Source: Miltoncostaea sp050250915 (GTDB lineage Bacteria > Actinomycetota > Thermoleophilia > Miltoncostaeales > Miltoncostaeaceae). From it: 64,000 bases of DNA. This document shows positions 48,733-56,397 of this stretch, piece after piece. The position numbers and the translations under genes were made by a program. Numbering within the stretch: position 1 is the stretch's first letter; each line of letters opens with the position of its first letter. The DNA lies in contig JBFWNT010000002.1 of the NCBI GenBank assembly GCA_050250915.1, positions 1 to 64,000 of the forward strand. The letters run 5' to 3'. Below the pieces are notes generated by a model. That model worked only from the letters and a program-made list of their open reading frames with translations, did no database searches and was not told the DNA's origin.

Positions 48733-49233
48733 TCAGGAGGTGGGCGGGGCGGAGATCGCGACGGCGGCCAGCACGCAGGGCTCGGTGCCGCGGTTCTCCC
48801 AGGCGTGGGTCACGCCGCGCACCACGGCGCAGTCGCCGGGCCCGAGGCGCGCCTCGTCGCCGCCCTCCACCAGCAGCCAGACCTCCCCGCTGACGACGAC
48901 GTTGTAGTCCAGGGTGTCCGTGCGGTGCCAGAGCGGGTCGCCCTCCCGGGGCGGGAACTGCACCACGCGGAACAGGGTGCCGTCGGCGGCGGGGCCGATC
49001 GCGAACTCCGCCGGGACCGGGTCGGCGTCCGACGGGTCGTTCGCCGGGGGCATCCCGGTGGACGCCCACACATCGGTCAGGCCGAGCGTCGCCGGCATCC
49101 CCGGCAGGGTGGTCACGTGGGGCGAGGGCCCCTCCATGACGATCCCGGGGGCGCCGCCGGCGCCGGTCGCGGCGACCACCCGGCGGACGGGGCGGATCCC
49201 GGGGTGCTCGGTGTGGTCGCCGGGGTCGGGCAT
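48733..49233 (-). CDS. Cupin-domain protein
   Basis: A 166-aa protein with one cupin beta-barrel in its second half: WHRTDTLDYNVVVSGEVWLL, GDEARLGPGDCAVVRGVTHA and WENRGTEPCVLAAV. The first cupin motif normally supplies two His and a Glu to a metal; here one His (WHRTD) is visible, so metal binding may be altered. The N-terminal half is a beta-rich extension. Such proteins are often oxygenases, isomerases or sensors of small ligands. It is first in an operon with an alpha/beta hydrolase. Confidence 0.82.
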   Translation of the reverse strand: MPDPGDHTEHPGIRPVRRVVAATGAGGAPGIVMEGPSPHVTTLPGMPATLGLTDVWASTGMPPANDPSDADPVPAEFAIGPAADGTLFRVVQFPPREGDPLWHRTDTLDYNVVVSGEVWLLVEGGDEARLGPGDCAVVRGVTHAWENRGTEPCVLAAVAISAPPTS

Positions 49234-49241
49234 CGCGGGGC

Positions 49242-49247
49242 ACGCTA
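49242..49247 (-). promoter_or_regulatory. -10 hexamer of the cupin gene (leaderless type)
   Basis: On the minus strand TAGCGT is followed by 8 nt and the ATG. Confidence 0.45.
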
Positions 49248-49264
49248 CGACACCGGCGCAGGGA

Positions 49265-49297
49265 CGCGCGACTCCCGGCGCCGTCGCGCGAGTCCCG
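49265..49297 (+). promoter_or_regulatory. 13-bp direct repeat upstream of the Tad operon
   Basis: CGCGCGACTCCCG (49265-49277) and CGCGCGAGTCCCG (49285-49297) agree at 12 of 13 positions and are exactly 20 bp apart, two helical turns. They lie 29 bp before the first gene of the pilus operon, whose second gene is an OmpR-type regulator; such regulators bind direct repeats on one face of DNA. The assignment as its operator is inference. Confidence 0.5.
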
Positions 49298-49325
49298 TGA
49301 CGGCCCGCGGTGGCACCGTCGATAC

Positions 49326-49826
49326 GTGGGACGCCTCCGCATCGACCGGCTCGACCCGGCGCCGCTGCCGCTGACCGCCGACGGCCTGCCGCTCGCCGCC
49401 CGCTGCCACGTCGCGGATCGCCCCCTGCGCCGCCTGGTCGGCCTGCTTGGCACGCCGGACCTCCGCGGCGACGAGGCGCTCTGGATCGACCGGTGCGCCG
49501 CCGTCCACACGGCGCTCCTGCGGGCGCCCATCGGCGTCGCGTTCGTCGACGGCGGCGGGAGGGTGCTCGCGGTGGCCGATCCACTCCCGCGGAACCGGGC
49601 CGCCGCCTGCCGCGGCGCGCGCGCCGCCGTCGAGTGCCGCGCCGGCGTCCTGCGCGCCGCCGGCGTGCGCGCCGGGTGCGTCCTCCGGCGCGCCACGGCG
49701 GAGAATTCCCGCTCCGAGCGCACGAACTGCGCGGCGGCGGGGGGTGATCCGGCACCGTCCCGCGCCTCTTGCCCCCATCACGCGGCGCCACCGGGGCGGC
49801 CGCAGCGACGGGCGGGAGGCGGATGA
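49326..49826 (+). CDS. DUF192 protein at head of Tad operon
   Basis: A DUF192-family protein of 166 aa. The family core is CHVADRPLRRLVGLLG and RCAAVHTALLRAPIGVAFVD followed by GGGRVLAVADPLPRNRAA. The C-terminal 45 residues are basic and low-complexity and lie outside the family. Proteins of this family are often exported in other bacteria, but no signal peptide is visible here. DUF192 genes are often found beside tad/cpa genes, which supports a role in pilus assembly, though none is established. GTG start; the stop overlaps the response regulator as ATGA. Confidence 0.78.
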   Translation: MGRLRIDRLDPAPLPLTADGLPLAARCHVADRPLRRLVGLLGTPDLRGDEALWIDRCAAVHTALLRAPIGVAFVDGGGRVLAVADPLPRNRAAACRGARAAVECRAGVLRAAGVRAGCVLRRATAENSRSERTNCAAAGGDPAPSRASCPHHAAPPGRPQRRAGGG

Positions 49827-50554
49827 TGGCGGTGGGACTCGGGAGGGCGGTGCCCTCGGTCCTGGTGGTGGAGGACGACGCGACGGTCCGGCGGTTCCTC
49901 GCCGAGAACCTGATCGCCGACCGGTTCGCGCCGATGTCGGCGGCCAGCGCCGAGGAGGCGCTGACCCTGCTCGCCGGGGCGCGGCCCGACGCGGCGCTCA
50001 TCGACGTCGGGCTGCCCGGCATGAGCGGGCTCGACCTGATCGGCACCATCCGCGACGGGCGCGCCGACGGCGCCTGGGACAGCGGGCTGCCGATCCTCCT
50101 GCTCTCCGGGGAGGCCAGCCCGCACGCCGCCGTCCGCGGGATCGAGCGGGGCGCCGACGATTTCGTGGCCAAGCCGTTCCACTATCCCGAGGTGCTCGCG
50201 CGCCTCGGTGCGCTCATCCGGCGGTCCCGCGGCGTCCTCGTGGCCGAGGAGGTCCGCGTCGGCGCGCTCACGATCGACCGGCACGGGCACATGGCCACGC
50301 TCGGCGGCCGCCGCCTGGACCTGTCGGCCAAGGAGTTCGCGCTCCTCGACGCACTCGCCCGCGACCCCAACCGGGTCGTCACGAAGACCGAGCTGCTGCG
50401 CGACGTGTGGGGCTACCGGTCCGCCGGGCGCACCCGCACGGTCGACAGCCACGCCAGCCGGCTCCGCCGCAAGCTCGCTGCGCACGGCGGGGCCGAGCGG
50501 TGGGTCGTGAACATCTGGGGCATCGGCTACCGGCTGCTGCCGGAGGACGCCTGA
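49823..50554 (+). CDS. OmpR-family response regulator
   Basis: Two-component transcription regulator of 243 aa. The receiver domain has the acidic pair in LVVEDDATV, the phosphoacceptor D61 in ALIDVGLPGMSG and the conserved Lys in VAKPFHYPEV. The C-terminal OmpR/PhoB winged helix shows LGGRRLDLSAKEFALLDALA, KTELLRDVWGYR, RTVDSHASRLRRKL and IWGIGYRL. Two ATG codons stand in tandem at 49823 and 49826. It lies inside the Tad operon, followed by its likely kinase after 1 nt, so it probably controls pilus expression. Confidence 0.92.
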   Translation: MMAVGLGRAVPSVLVVEDDATVRRFLAENLIADRFAPMSAASAEEALTLLAGARPDAALIDVGLPGMSGLDLIGTIRDGRADGAWDSGLPILLLSGEASPHAAVRGIERGADDFVAKPFHYPEVLARLGALIRRSRGVLVAEEVRVGALTIDRHGHMATLGGRRLDLSAKEFALLDALARDPNRVVTKTELLRDVWGYRSAGRTRTVDSHASRLRRKLAAHGGAERWVVNIWGIGYRLLPEDA

Positions 50555-50555
50555 G

Positions 50556-51224
50556 ATGGGCGCCCCCGCGCTGGACCGGGCCGTCCACGACCTCCACGGG
50601 CCGCTCACCGTCATCCGCGGTCTCTGCGTCGGGCTCGAGCGCTGCGACCGCCGCGCCGAGCGCCGGCGCACGATCGCCCTCATCGACGCCGAGGTCCTGC
50701 GCCTCGCGCGTGGCCTCGCGGGGCTCGTGGCGCCCGCCGAGGCCCCCGTCGGCGGCGCCGACCTGGTCGCGCTCGCCCGGGCGGCGGCCGAGCGTTTCGC
50801 CGCCGTCGGGCGGGAGCGCGACGTGACCGTCCGCCTGCTCCGGGCCGCCGCGTCGGCGCCCGTCGCGGGGCACCCCGCGCGGCTGGAGCGGGCCCTCGAC
50901 AACCTCCTCCGCAACGCCGTCCGTCACGCCGGCGCCGCCGGCACGGTGACGATCCGGGTGACGTGCGTCGACGGCTGCGCCGAGCTGCGCGTCCGCGACG
51001 GCGGACGCGGTGTGCCCGCCGCCGACCGCGAGGCGATCTTCCTTCCCGGCGTCCGCGGCTCGGCACCCGCGGGGGAGGGGAGCGGGCTCGGCCTCGCCAT
51101 CGCCCGGGAGATCGCCGAGGAGCACCACGGCACCCTCACGCTCGACCCGGCGGGGCCCGGGGCGTGCTTCCGCCTGCGTCTGCCGCTGGCCGTCCCGTCC
51201 GCCGACGACCCCCGCGCGGCATGA
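50556..51224 (+). CDS. Soluble sensor histidine kinase
   Basis: A short histidine kinase of 222 aa. The H-box begins almost at the N-terminus: HDLHGPLTVIRG, with H11 aligned to the phosphoacceptor, a degenerate form of the usual HELRTPL. The ATPase domain shows the N-box NLLRNAVRHAG, RDGGRGVP (D-box) and the G-box GEGSGLGLAIARE. There is no membrane segment and no sensor domain before the H-box, so the signal must come through another protein, perhaps a neighbour in the operon. It is the natural partner of the preceding response regulator. Confidence 0.88.
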   Translation: MGAPALDRAVHDLHGPLTVIRGLCVGLERCDRRAERRRTIALIDAEVLRLARGLAGLVAPAEAPVGGADLVALARAAAERFAAVGRERDVTVRLLRAAASAPVAGHPARLERALDNLLRNAVRHAGAAGTVTIRVTCVDGCAELRVRDGGRGVPAADREAIFLPGVRGSAPAGEGSGLGLAIAREIAEEHHGTLTLDPAGPGACFRLRLPLAVPSADDPRAA

Positions 51225-51718
51225 GGCCGCTCGTCACCGACGGCGTCGTCGCCCGCGACGCCGGTCTTGCCGATGGCGCGCCGTCGCTGGTCCTGGTGGC
51301 CGCCGCCGCCACGCGCGGCCGCCGTGAGGCGACCCCGGCCGCGGACGCGGCCGTCGCGGCGATCGACGCCGCCGGGGCGGGCGCGATCGCGCTGGCGCCG
51401 GCCGGGTCGCCCCTCGGCCCGGTCGCGCGGCTCATGGGCGCGGACGTCGTCGCCCTGCCCGCCGACGAGTGCGCCGCGGCCTGGGTCCTGGGCGTCGCGC
51501 TCCGCGCGGGCGCCGACGACGACGGCCTGCTGCGCCGCCTCGAGGGCCTCGCCAGTGCTGCGGGCGCGGGTGGCGCGTCGCTGGCGCGCACCCGGCCGGC
51601 CGTGCTGCTCCGTTGGGCCGGGTGGGCGTGGCGCCGGTGCGCGGGGTGCGCCGGCGGGGGCGTGGCCGGCGGGCCCTGCGGCCGCTGCGGTGCGCGCGTG
51701 GACGGGGACGCCCGATGA
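51221..51718 (+). CDS. Tad-locus protein with C-terminal zinc ribbon, 165 aa
   Basis: Not recognised. The first 110 residues resemble an alpha/beta domain (SLVLVAAAATRGRR, GAGAIALAPAGSPLGPVARL, ADVVALPADECAAAWVLGVA). The last 30 residues carry CAGCAGG and CGRCGA, a likely zinc ribbon, after the aromatic WAGWAWRR. Both ends overlap neighbours as ATGA, placing it firmly in the pilus operon between the kinase and CpaB. It could connect the pilus machine to the orphan kinase; this is speculation. Confidence 0.7.
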   Translation: MRPLVTDGVVARDAGLADGAPSLVLVAAAATRGRREATPAADAAVAAIDAAGAGAIALAPAGSPLGPVARLMGADVVALPADECAAAWVLGVALRAGADDDGLLRRLEGLASAAGAGGASLARTRPAVLLRWAGWAWRRCAGCAGGGVAGGPCGRCGARVDGDAR

Positions 51719-52386
51719 CCCGCCGCCGGCGCGGCGGGCTCCTCATCGTCCTCGCGGGCGCCCTCGGGCTGGTCGCCGCGTTCATCAACCTCGGGGCCGG
51801 GTCCGCGCCGCCGCCCGCCGGCGTCGTCGTCGCCCGGGCGCCGCTCGGCACGGGGCTGCTCATCGACGAGGCCACCGCGGACACGGCGCTGGCCACCGCG
51901 GAGGTGCCCGCGTCCGCGGCACTGCCGGGGATGATCGCCGACCCCGCCGACGTCGTCGGGCGCCGGATCGCGGCGCCCGTCGCGGCCGGCGAGCCCCTCA
52001 CCCAGGCCGCCCTCGGTGGCGCACCCGGAGCCGGCCCGGGCCCTCTGGCCGTGGGCGAGCGCGCCGTCGCCGTCCCCCTGTCGGCGGCCGGCGCCGCGGC
52101 GGCGGGTGTCCGGCCGGGCGCGCGCGTCGACGTCGTCGCGTCGACGGGGGAGGGGCTCACCGGCCGAACGGCGCTCGTCGTCGCCGACGCCGAGGTCCTC
52201 GGCGTGGGCACGCCGGACGCGGCCGACCCGGCGGGCGGGCCGGGCGAGGTCGTCCTCCGCGTCCAGTCGCGGCACGCGCTGCGCATCACGGCGGCGCTCA
52301 ACTTCGCCCGCGAGGTGCGGCTGCTCGTCCGGCCGCCCGAGGAGGTCGGGGCGGCGCCGGGGCCGCGCGCGGTGGCGGCGCCATGA
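51715..52386 (+). CDS. cpaB: CpaB/RcpC-type SAF-domain pilus assembly protein
   Basis: Tad pilus assembly protein of 223 aa. One N-terminal membrane helix (GLLIVLAGALGLVAAFINL) is followed by an SAF domain (GVVVARAPLGTGLLIDEATA, VGRRIAAPVAAGEPLTQAAL) and a beta-rich RcpC-like region (AVGERAVAVPLSAAGAAAAG, RPGARVDVVAS). CpaB is thought to sit outside the inner membrane and help pilus passage or bind wall glycans. It overlaps both neighbours by 4 nt. Confidence 0.88.
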   Translation: MTRRRRGGLLIVLAGALGLVAAFINLGAGSAPPPAGVVVARAPLGTGLLIDEATADTALATAEVPASAALPGMIADPADVVGRRIAAPVAAGEPLTQAALGGAPGAGPGPLAVGERAVAVPLSAAGAAAAGVRPGARVDVVASTGEGLTGRTALVVADAEVLGVGTPDAADPAGGPGEVVLRVQSRHALRITAALNFAREVRLLVRPPEEVGAAPGPRAVAAP

Positions 52387-53108
52387 ACGCGGCCATGACG
52401 GCGGCCATCAGCGCCTCCGCGCGGGTCACCGTGGTCGCCGGCGTCGGCGGCGGCGCGGGGGCCAGCACCCTCGCGTCCGCGCTGGCGCTCGCGGCGGGCG
52501 CGGCCTGGCTCATCGACCTCGACCACGACCGGGGCGATCTGGCGGCATCGTGGGATCTGATCGGCGACCGCACGACGGCCGATCTGCTCGCCGTCGCCGA
52601 CGAGCTGGCCGCGGTCCACCTGCGCCACGCCGGCCGGGTGCATCGGTCCGGCACCATCCTGCTCGCCGCGCCCGCCCGCCCTGGCAGCGGCGCGGCGTGG
52701 CGGCCTGCCGCGACGGCGGCGCTCGTCGCCGCGGCGCGCGACGCCGCCGGGCCGGACGGCGCCGTGGTCGTCGACGCGGGCACGGGGCTGCCGCCCGACG
52801 GCTCCGGCGGGGACACGCTGCTCCTGGTCTGCCCGCCCACGCTCTGCGGCGCGCGCCGGGCGGCCGCCGCCCTCGCGGCGCTCCGGGCGCGCCGCGACGA
52901 CGGGGGATGCGGCCTCGTGGTCGGCGGGGCGCCGGGGCGGGCGGAGGTGAGCGCGCGGGCCCTCGAGCGCCTGGTGGGTGCGCCCGTGGCGGGGAGCCTG
53001 CCGTGGTCGCCGCGCGAGGCCGGCGCCCTCGCGGGCGGCCGGTGGCCGGAGGGGCGCCGGGCCCGGCTCGCGCGGGCGGCCGGAGAGCTGGCGGGGTGGG
53101 CGCCATGA
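52383..53108 (+). CDS. TadZ/CpaE-like protein with degenerate Walker A
   Basis: A 241-aa MinD/ParA-fold protein at the position of TadZ/CpaE, which places the pilus machine at a cell pole. The nucleotide loop reads GVGGGAGASTLASALALA; both lysines of the deviant Walker A motif (KGGxGKT) are absent. The second strand LIDLDHDRGDLAASWDL and DGAVVVDAGTGLPPDG (Walker B-like) fit the fold. ATP hydrolysis is therefore doubtful. The usual N-terminal receiver-like domain of TadZ is missing. ATG overlaps the cpaB stop. Confidence 0.78.
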   Translation: MNAAMTAAISASARVTVVAGVGGGAGASTLASALALAAGAAWLIDLDHDRGDLAASWDLIGDRTTADLLAVADELAAVHLRHAGRVHRSGTILLAAPARPGSGAAWRPAATAALVAAARDAAGPDGAVVVDAGTGLPPDGSGGDTLLLVCPPTLCGARRAAAALAALRARRDDGGCGLVVGGAPGRAEVSARALERLVGAPVAGSLPWSPREAGALAGGRWPEGRRARLARAAGELAGWAP

Positions 53109-54304
53109 CCGACCCCGCGCTCGTCGAGCACCTCCGCGCCCGCGCCGCCCGCGACCCGCGCGTCGCCGGTGCGGCGGCTCCCGACCGCGACGACCTGGCC
53201 GAGCTGGTCGACGAGCTCATCGACGAGGAGCGGCACATCCTCCCGGCGGCCGACCGTGCCGACGTGGTCCAGGCGGTGGTCGACGAGGCCCTCGGACTCG
53301 GGCCCCTGGAGCCGCTCCTCCGCGACCCGGCCGTCACCGAGATCATGGTCTGCGGGCCCCGCGCCGTGTTCGTGGAGCGCGCCGGGCGGATCACGCCGGC
53401 GGGCGCGCGCTTCACCGACGCCGCCCACCTGCTCCACGTGATCGACCGCATCCTGGCGCCGCTCGGCCGGCGGGTGGACGAGGCCAGCCCGATGGTCGAC
53501 GCCCGGCTGCCCGACGGCTCGCGGGTCAATGCCGTCATCCCGCCGCTGGCCCTCGACGGCCCGGCGCTGACCATCCGCCGCTTCGGGGGCGGCCCGCTGA
53601 CCGGCGACGATCTCGTCGCCCTCGGCACGATGGACCAGCGCATGCGCGACGTGCTCGGGATCGCGGTGCGGGCCCGGCGCAACATGCTCGTGACCGGCGG
53701 CACCGGCAGCGGCAAGACCACCACGCTCGCGGCCCTGGCGGCGGTGGTGCCCCCCGGCGAGCGCGTCATCACCATCGAGGACGCCGCCGAGCTGCGGATC
53801 GCCCTGCCGCACGTCGTCCGGCTCGAGAGCCGGCCCCCATCGCTGGAGGGGTCGGGCGCCGTCCCGATCCGCGCGCTCGTGCGGAACGCCCTGCGGATGC
53901 GGCCCGACCGCATCGTGGTCGGCGAGGTCCGCGGCGCGGAGGCGCTCGACATGCTCACCGCGATGACGACGGGGCACGAGGGGTCGCTCTCGACGCTCCA
54001 CGCTTCGTCGCCCGCCGACGCGGTCCGGCGGCTCCAGACGCTCGCGCTGATGGGCGACGTCGACCTGCCGTACCGGGCGGTGCAGGAGCAGGTCGCCAGC
54101 GCGCTCGACCTGGTGGTCCACCAGTCGCGCCTGCCGGACGGGCGACGCCGCATCGTGGAGCTCGCCGCGGTGGCGGCGGGGCCCGACGGCCCGGTGCTCA
54201 CGTCGCTGTGCACCCGGACGCGCGACGGCGACGGGGTCGCATGGGCGGCGGCGGCCGAGGGGTGGGCGGACCGGGCCGCGGCCGACGCGGGGGAGCGGCC
54301 GTGA
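53105..54304 (+). CDS. tadA: Tad pilus assembly ATPase (CpaF/TadA)
   Basis: Secretion ATPase of the VirB11/PulE superfamily, 399 aa, that powers pilus assembly at the cytoplasmic face. It shows the N-terminal domain (EALGLGPLEPLLRDPAVTEI, SPMVDARLPDGSRVNAVIPP), Walker A GGTGSGKTT near residue 199, the Asp box ITIEDAAELRI, Walker B MRPDRIVVGEVRG and the His box TTGHEGSLSTLHA. All catalytic motifs are intact. ATG overlaps the TadZ-like gene's stop. It is the most diagnostic gene of the locus. Confidence 0.95.
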   Translation: MTDPALVEHLRARAARDPRVAGAAAPDRDDLAELVDELIDEERHILPAADRADVVQAVVDEALGLGPLEPLLRDPAVTEIMVCGPRAVFVERAGRITPAGARFTDAAHLLHVIDRILAPLGRRVDEASPMVDARLPDGSRVNAVIPPLALDGPALTIRRFGGGPLTGDDLVALGTMDQRMRDVLGIAVRARRNMLVTGGTGSGKTTTLAALAAVVPPGERVITIEDAAELRIALPHVVRLESRPPSLEGSGAVPIRALVRNALRMRPDRIVVGEVRGAEALDMLTAMTTGHEGSLSTLHASSPADAVRRLQTLALMGDVDLPYRAVQEQVASALDLVVHQSRLPDGRRRIVELAAVAAGPDGPVLTSLCTRTRDGDGVAWAAAAEGWADRAAADAGERP

Positions 54305-55179
54305 GTGCGGCGCCGATTCTCCTCGCCGGCGCCTCACTCGTGGTGCTGGTGCTCGGCGCGAAGCGGATGGTGCCGGCGGCCCACGCCGGCCGGGCGCGGG
54401 CCGCGCGCTCTCCCGGGTGGGTCGCCCGCAGCCGCGCCGGCCGCGGGCTCGCCGCCCGCCTCGCCCGGGCGGGCGCCCCCGTCGGTCCGGGGGCCGCGAT
54501 CGCGCTGGCCGCAGCGGCGGCCGCCCTGGCGGCGCTCGGGGCGTTCGCCGTGATCCGGACCCCGGTGGCGGCCGTCGCCGGCGGGGCGGCGGTGGTCGGG
54601 GCGGCGGCGGCCTACCTCCGTACGGCCGACCGGCGCCACCTCGAACGGCTGGAGGCGCAGCTGCCCGGCGTCGCGCAGGGGCTCTCCGCGTCGCTCGGCG
54701 CCGGGCTGTCGCTGCGCCAGGCGCTGGCGCGCGCGGCGCGCGACGCCCCGGAGCCCGCCCGGGCCGAACTGGCGCGGTGCGTCGCCGAGCTGGAGCTGGG
54801 CGGCCGCCTGGACGACGTCCTCGAGTCGCTCGCCGCGCGCGTGCCCGCCCGGGAACTGCGGATCATGACCACGGCGATCCTGGTGCAGCGGCGCACCGGC
54901 GGGAACCTGGCGCTGGCCCTCGGGCGGCTCTCCGACCGGCTGGAGGAGCGGGCCCAGCTCGCGCGCGAGCTGCGCGGTGCGACGGCACAGGCGCGGATGA
55001 CGGCGTGGCTCGTGGCCGCGCTGCCGCTGGCGGGCGGCGCGCTCACCGAGATCGTGGCGCCCGGGACCCTCGCGCGCGACCTCGGCCAGGGCCCCGGGCC
55101 GTACCTGCTCGGCGCCGCCTTGGCGCTCTACGCAGCCGGGGTGGTCCTGATCCGGCGCGTCGGACGGGTGGACGCGTGA
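54301..55179 (+). CDS. tadB: Tad pilus membrane protein TadB
   Basis: Inner-membrane platform protein of the T2SF family, 292 aa. N-terminal helices are followed by a cytoplasmic domain (AQLPGVAQGLSASLGAGLSL, LARCVAELELGGRLDDVLES, TTAILVQRRTGGNLALALGR) and two C-terminal helices (MTAWLVAALPLAGGALTEIV and YLLGAALALYAAGVVLIRRV). This is the usual GspF-like layout of TadB. Starts at GTG overlapping the tadA stop (GTGA) and ends one base into tadC. Confidence 0.9.
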   Translation: MSAAPILLAGASLVVLVLGAKRMVPAAHAGRARAARSPGWVARSRAGRGLAARLARAGAPVGPGAAIALAAAAAALAALGAFAVIRTPVAAVAGGAAVVGAAAAYLRTADRRHLERLEAQLPGVAQGLSASLGAGLSLRQALARAARDAPEPARAELARCVAELELGGRLDDVLESLAARVPARELRIMTTAILVQRRTGGNLALALGRLSDRLEERAQLARELRGATAQARMTAWLVAALPLAGGALTEIVAPGTLARDLGQGPGPYLLGAALALYAAGVVLIRRVGRVDA

Positions 55180-56033
55180 TGCCCCCGCCGCTCATCCTGT
55201 GGCTCGTGGCGATCGCGGCCGCCGCGCTGGGCCTGCGGGCCCGTCGCGCGCCGGCGATGGCTGCCGTCGCGGGGGTCGCCGGCCGTCCGCCGGCCGTGTT
55301 GGCGCGTGCCGCGCAGGTGCCGTGGCCGACGGGCGCGGTCGGACCGCTGGCGCGCCCGGGTGACACGCGCGCGATCGTCCGTGCCGGTCTCGGCGACGCG
55401 ATCACGCCGGAGGGGCTCGCCCGCGCGCGGGCGACCACCGGCGCGGCCGGGTTGGCGCTGGGCGCCGCGCTCGCCGTCGCGTCCCCCGCCGCCGCGCCGC
55501 TGGTGCCGGTGCTCGCGCTGGCGGGCGTGTGGGCGCCGGGCCGCTGGCTGGCGGGGCGGGTCCGGGCCCGCGGGCGTGCGCTGCTGCGCGAGCTCCCCGA
55601 CCTGCTCGACCTGCTGGCGATCTGCGTCGAGTCGGGTATGGCGCTCGATCCCGCGCTGGCGGTCACGGGGCGCCGCCTCGGCGGGGCGCTGGGCGAGGAG
55701 GTGGGCCTGGTCCTCCGCGACCTCTCCCTGGGGACCCCGCGGGCCGCGGCCTACCGCGCGCTGGTGGATCGGGCCGGGCTTCCGGAGCTGGCGCGGACGG
55801 TGGGGGCGCTGCTCCAGGCGGAGGAGCTCGGCGCGCCGCTGTCCCGGGCGCTTCATGGCCAGGCCGAGTCCCTGCGGGCGTCCCGGCGGCAGGCGGCCCG
55901 CGACCGGGCGGCACGCGCCGCCCCGAAGATCCAGCTGGTGGTGGCCATGGTGATGGTGCCCGCGATCCTGCTGCTGGTCATCGGGGTGCTGGCGATCGAG
56001 ATGGCGCGCCAGGTCGGGGCGGTGATCGGGTGA
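55179..56033 (+). CDS. tadC: Tad pilus membrane protein TadC
   Basis: Second T2SF-family platform protein, 284 aa. Motifs ELPDLLDLLAICVESGMALD, VLRDLSLGTPRAAAYRALVD, and LPELARTVGALLQAEELGAP are typical of TadC, and the protein ends in a long hydrophobic helix (LVVAMVMVPAILLLVIGVLA). TadB and TadC together form the membrane base of the pilus. The start shares one base with the tadB stop (TGATG), and its stop overlaps the next GTG. Confidence 0.9.
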   Translation: MPPPLILWLVAIAAAALGLRARRAPAMAAVAGVAGRPPAVLARAAQVPWPTGAVGPLARPGDTRAIVRAGLGDAITPEGLARARATTGAAGLALGAALAVASPAAAPLVPVLALAGVWAPGRWLAGRVRARGRALLRELPDLLDLLAICVESGMALDPALAVTGRRLGGALGEEVGLVLRDLSLGTPRAAAYRALVDRAGLPELARTVGALLQAEELGAPLSRALHGQAESLRASRRQAARDRAARAAPKIQLVVAMVMVPAILLLVIGVLAIEMARQVGAVIG

Positions 56034-56308
56034 CCGCCCGGCACCGGGGGTCCGCGCTGGTCGAGTACCTGGGCGCCGTCGTGGTGGTCGGCGCGGTGAT
56101 GCTCGGGCTCATCGCCGTGCGCCCGCATCACCCGTCGCGGACGCCGCCGGTGCAGCCGGTCGACCGGCTCGGCGCGCTCGTCGCCGCCCCGCCGCCGCCA
56201 CCGGTCGCCCGCCCGGCGCGCCCCGCGGCGCCGCGTCCGCCACGACCGCCGCGCCCGTGGCCGCCGCGGCCGACCGTGCTGGTGCCGGGATGGGCGGTGG
56301 GCTGGTGA
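56030..56308 (+). CDS. Short Flp-type pilin candidate with proline-rich tail
   Basis: A 92-aa protein. Its N-terminus reads HRGSALVEYLGAVVV: glycine followed by S-A-L-V-E-Y fits the Flp prepilin cleavage motif G-xxxxEY, so processing after G7 is expected. One hydrophobic helix follows (LGAVVVVGAVMLGLIAV), as in Flp pilins. The rest is unusual: a basic and very proline-rich tail (PPPPPVARPARPAAPRPPRP) and not the short tail of Flp. It is the last gene of the Tad operon and starts within the tadC stop, so it is the likely structural or minor pilin. No prepilin peptidase gene is in the window. Confidence 0.7.
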   Translation: MTARHRGSALVEYLGAVVVVGAVMLGLIAVRPHHPSRTPPVQPVDRLGALVAAPPPPPVARPARPAAPRPPRPPRPWPPRPTVLVPGWAVGW

Positions 56309-56397
56309 GGACACCGTGTTGCTTGCACCCGCGGCAGGCGTCGGGGGAGCATCCTCGGCATCCCGGGACCGGACCCCGCGCGAAAAAGGAGCACGTC

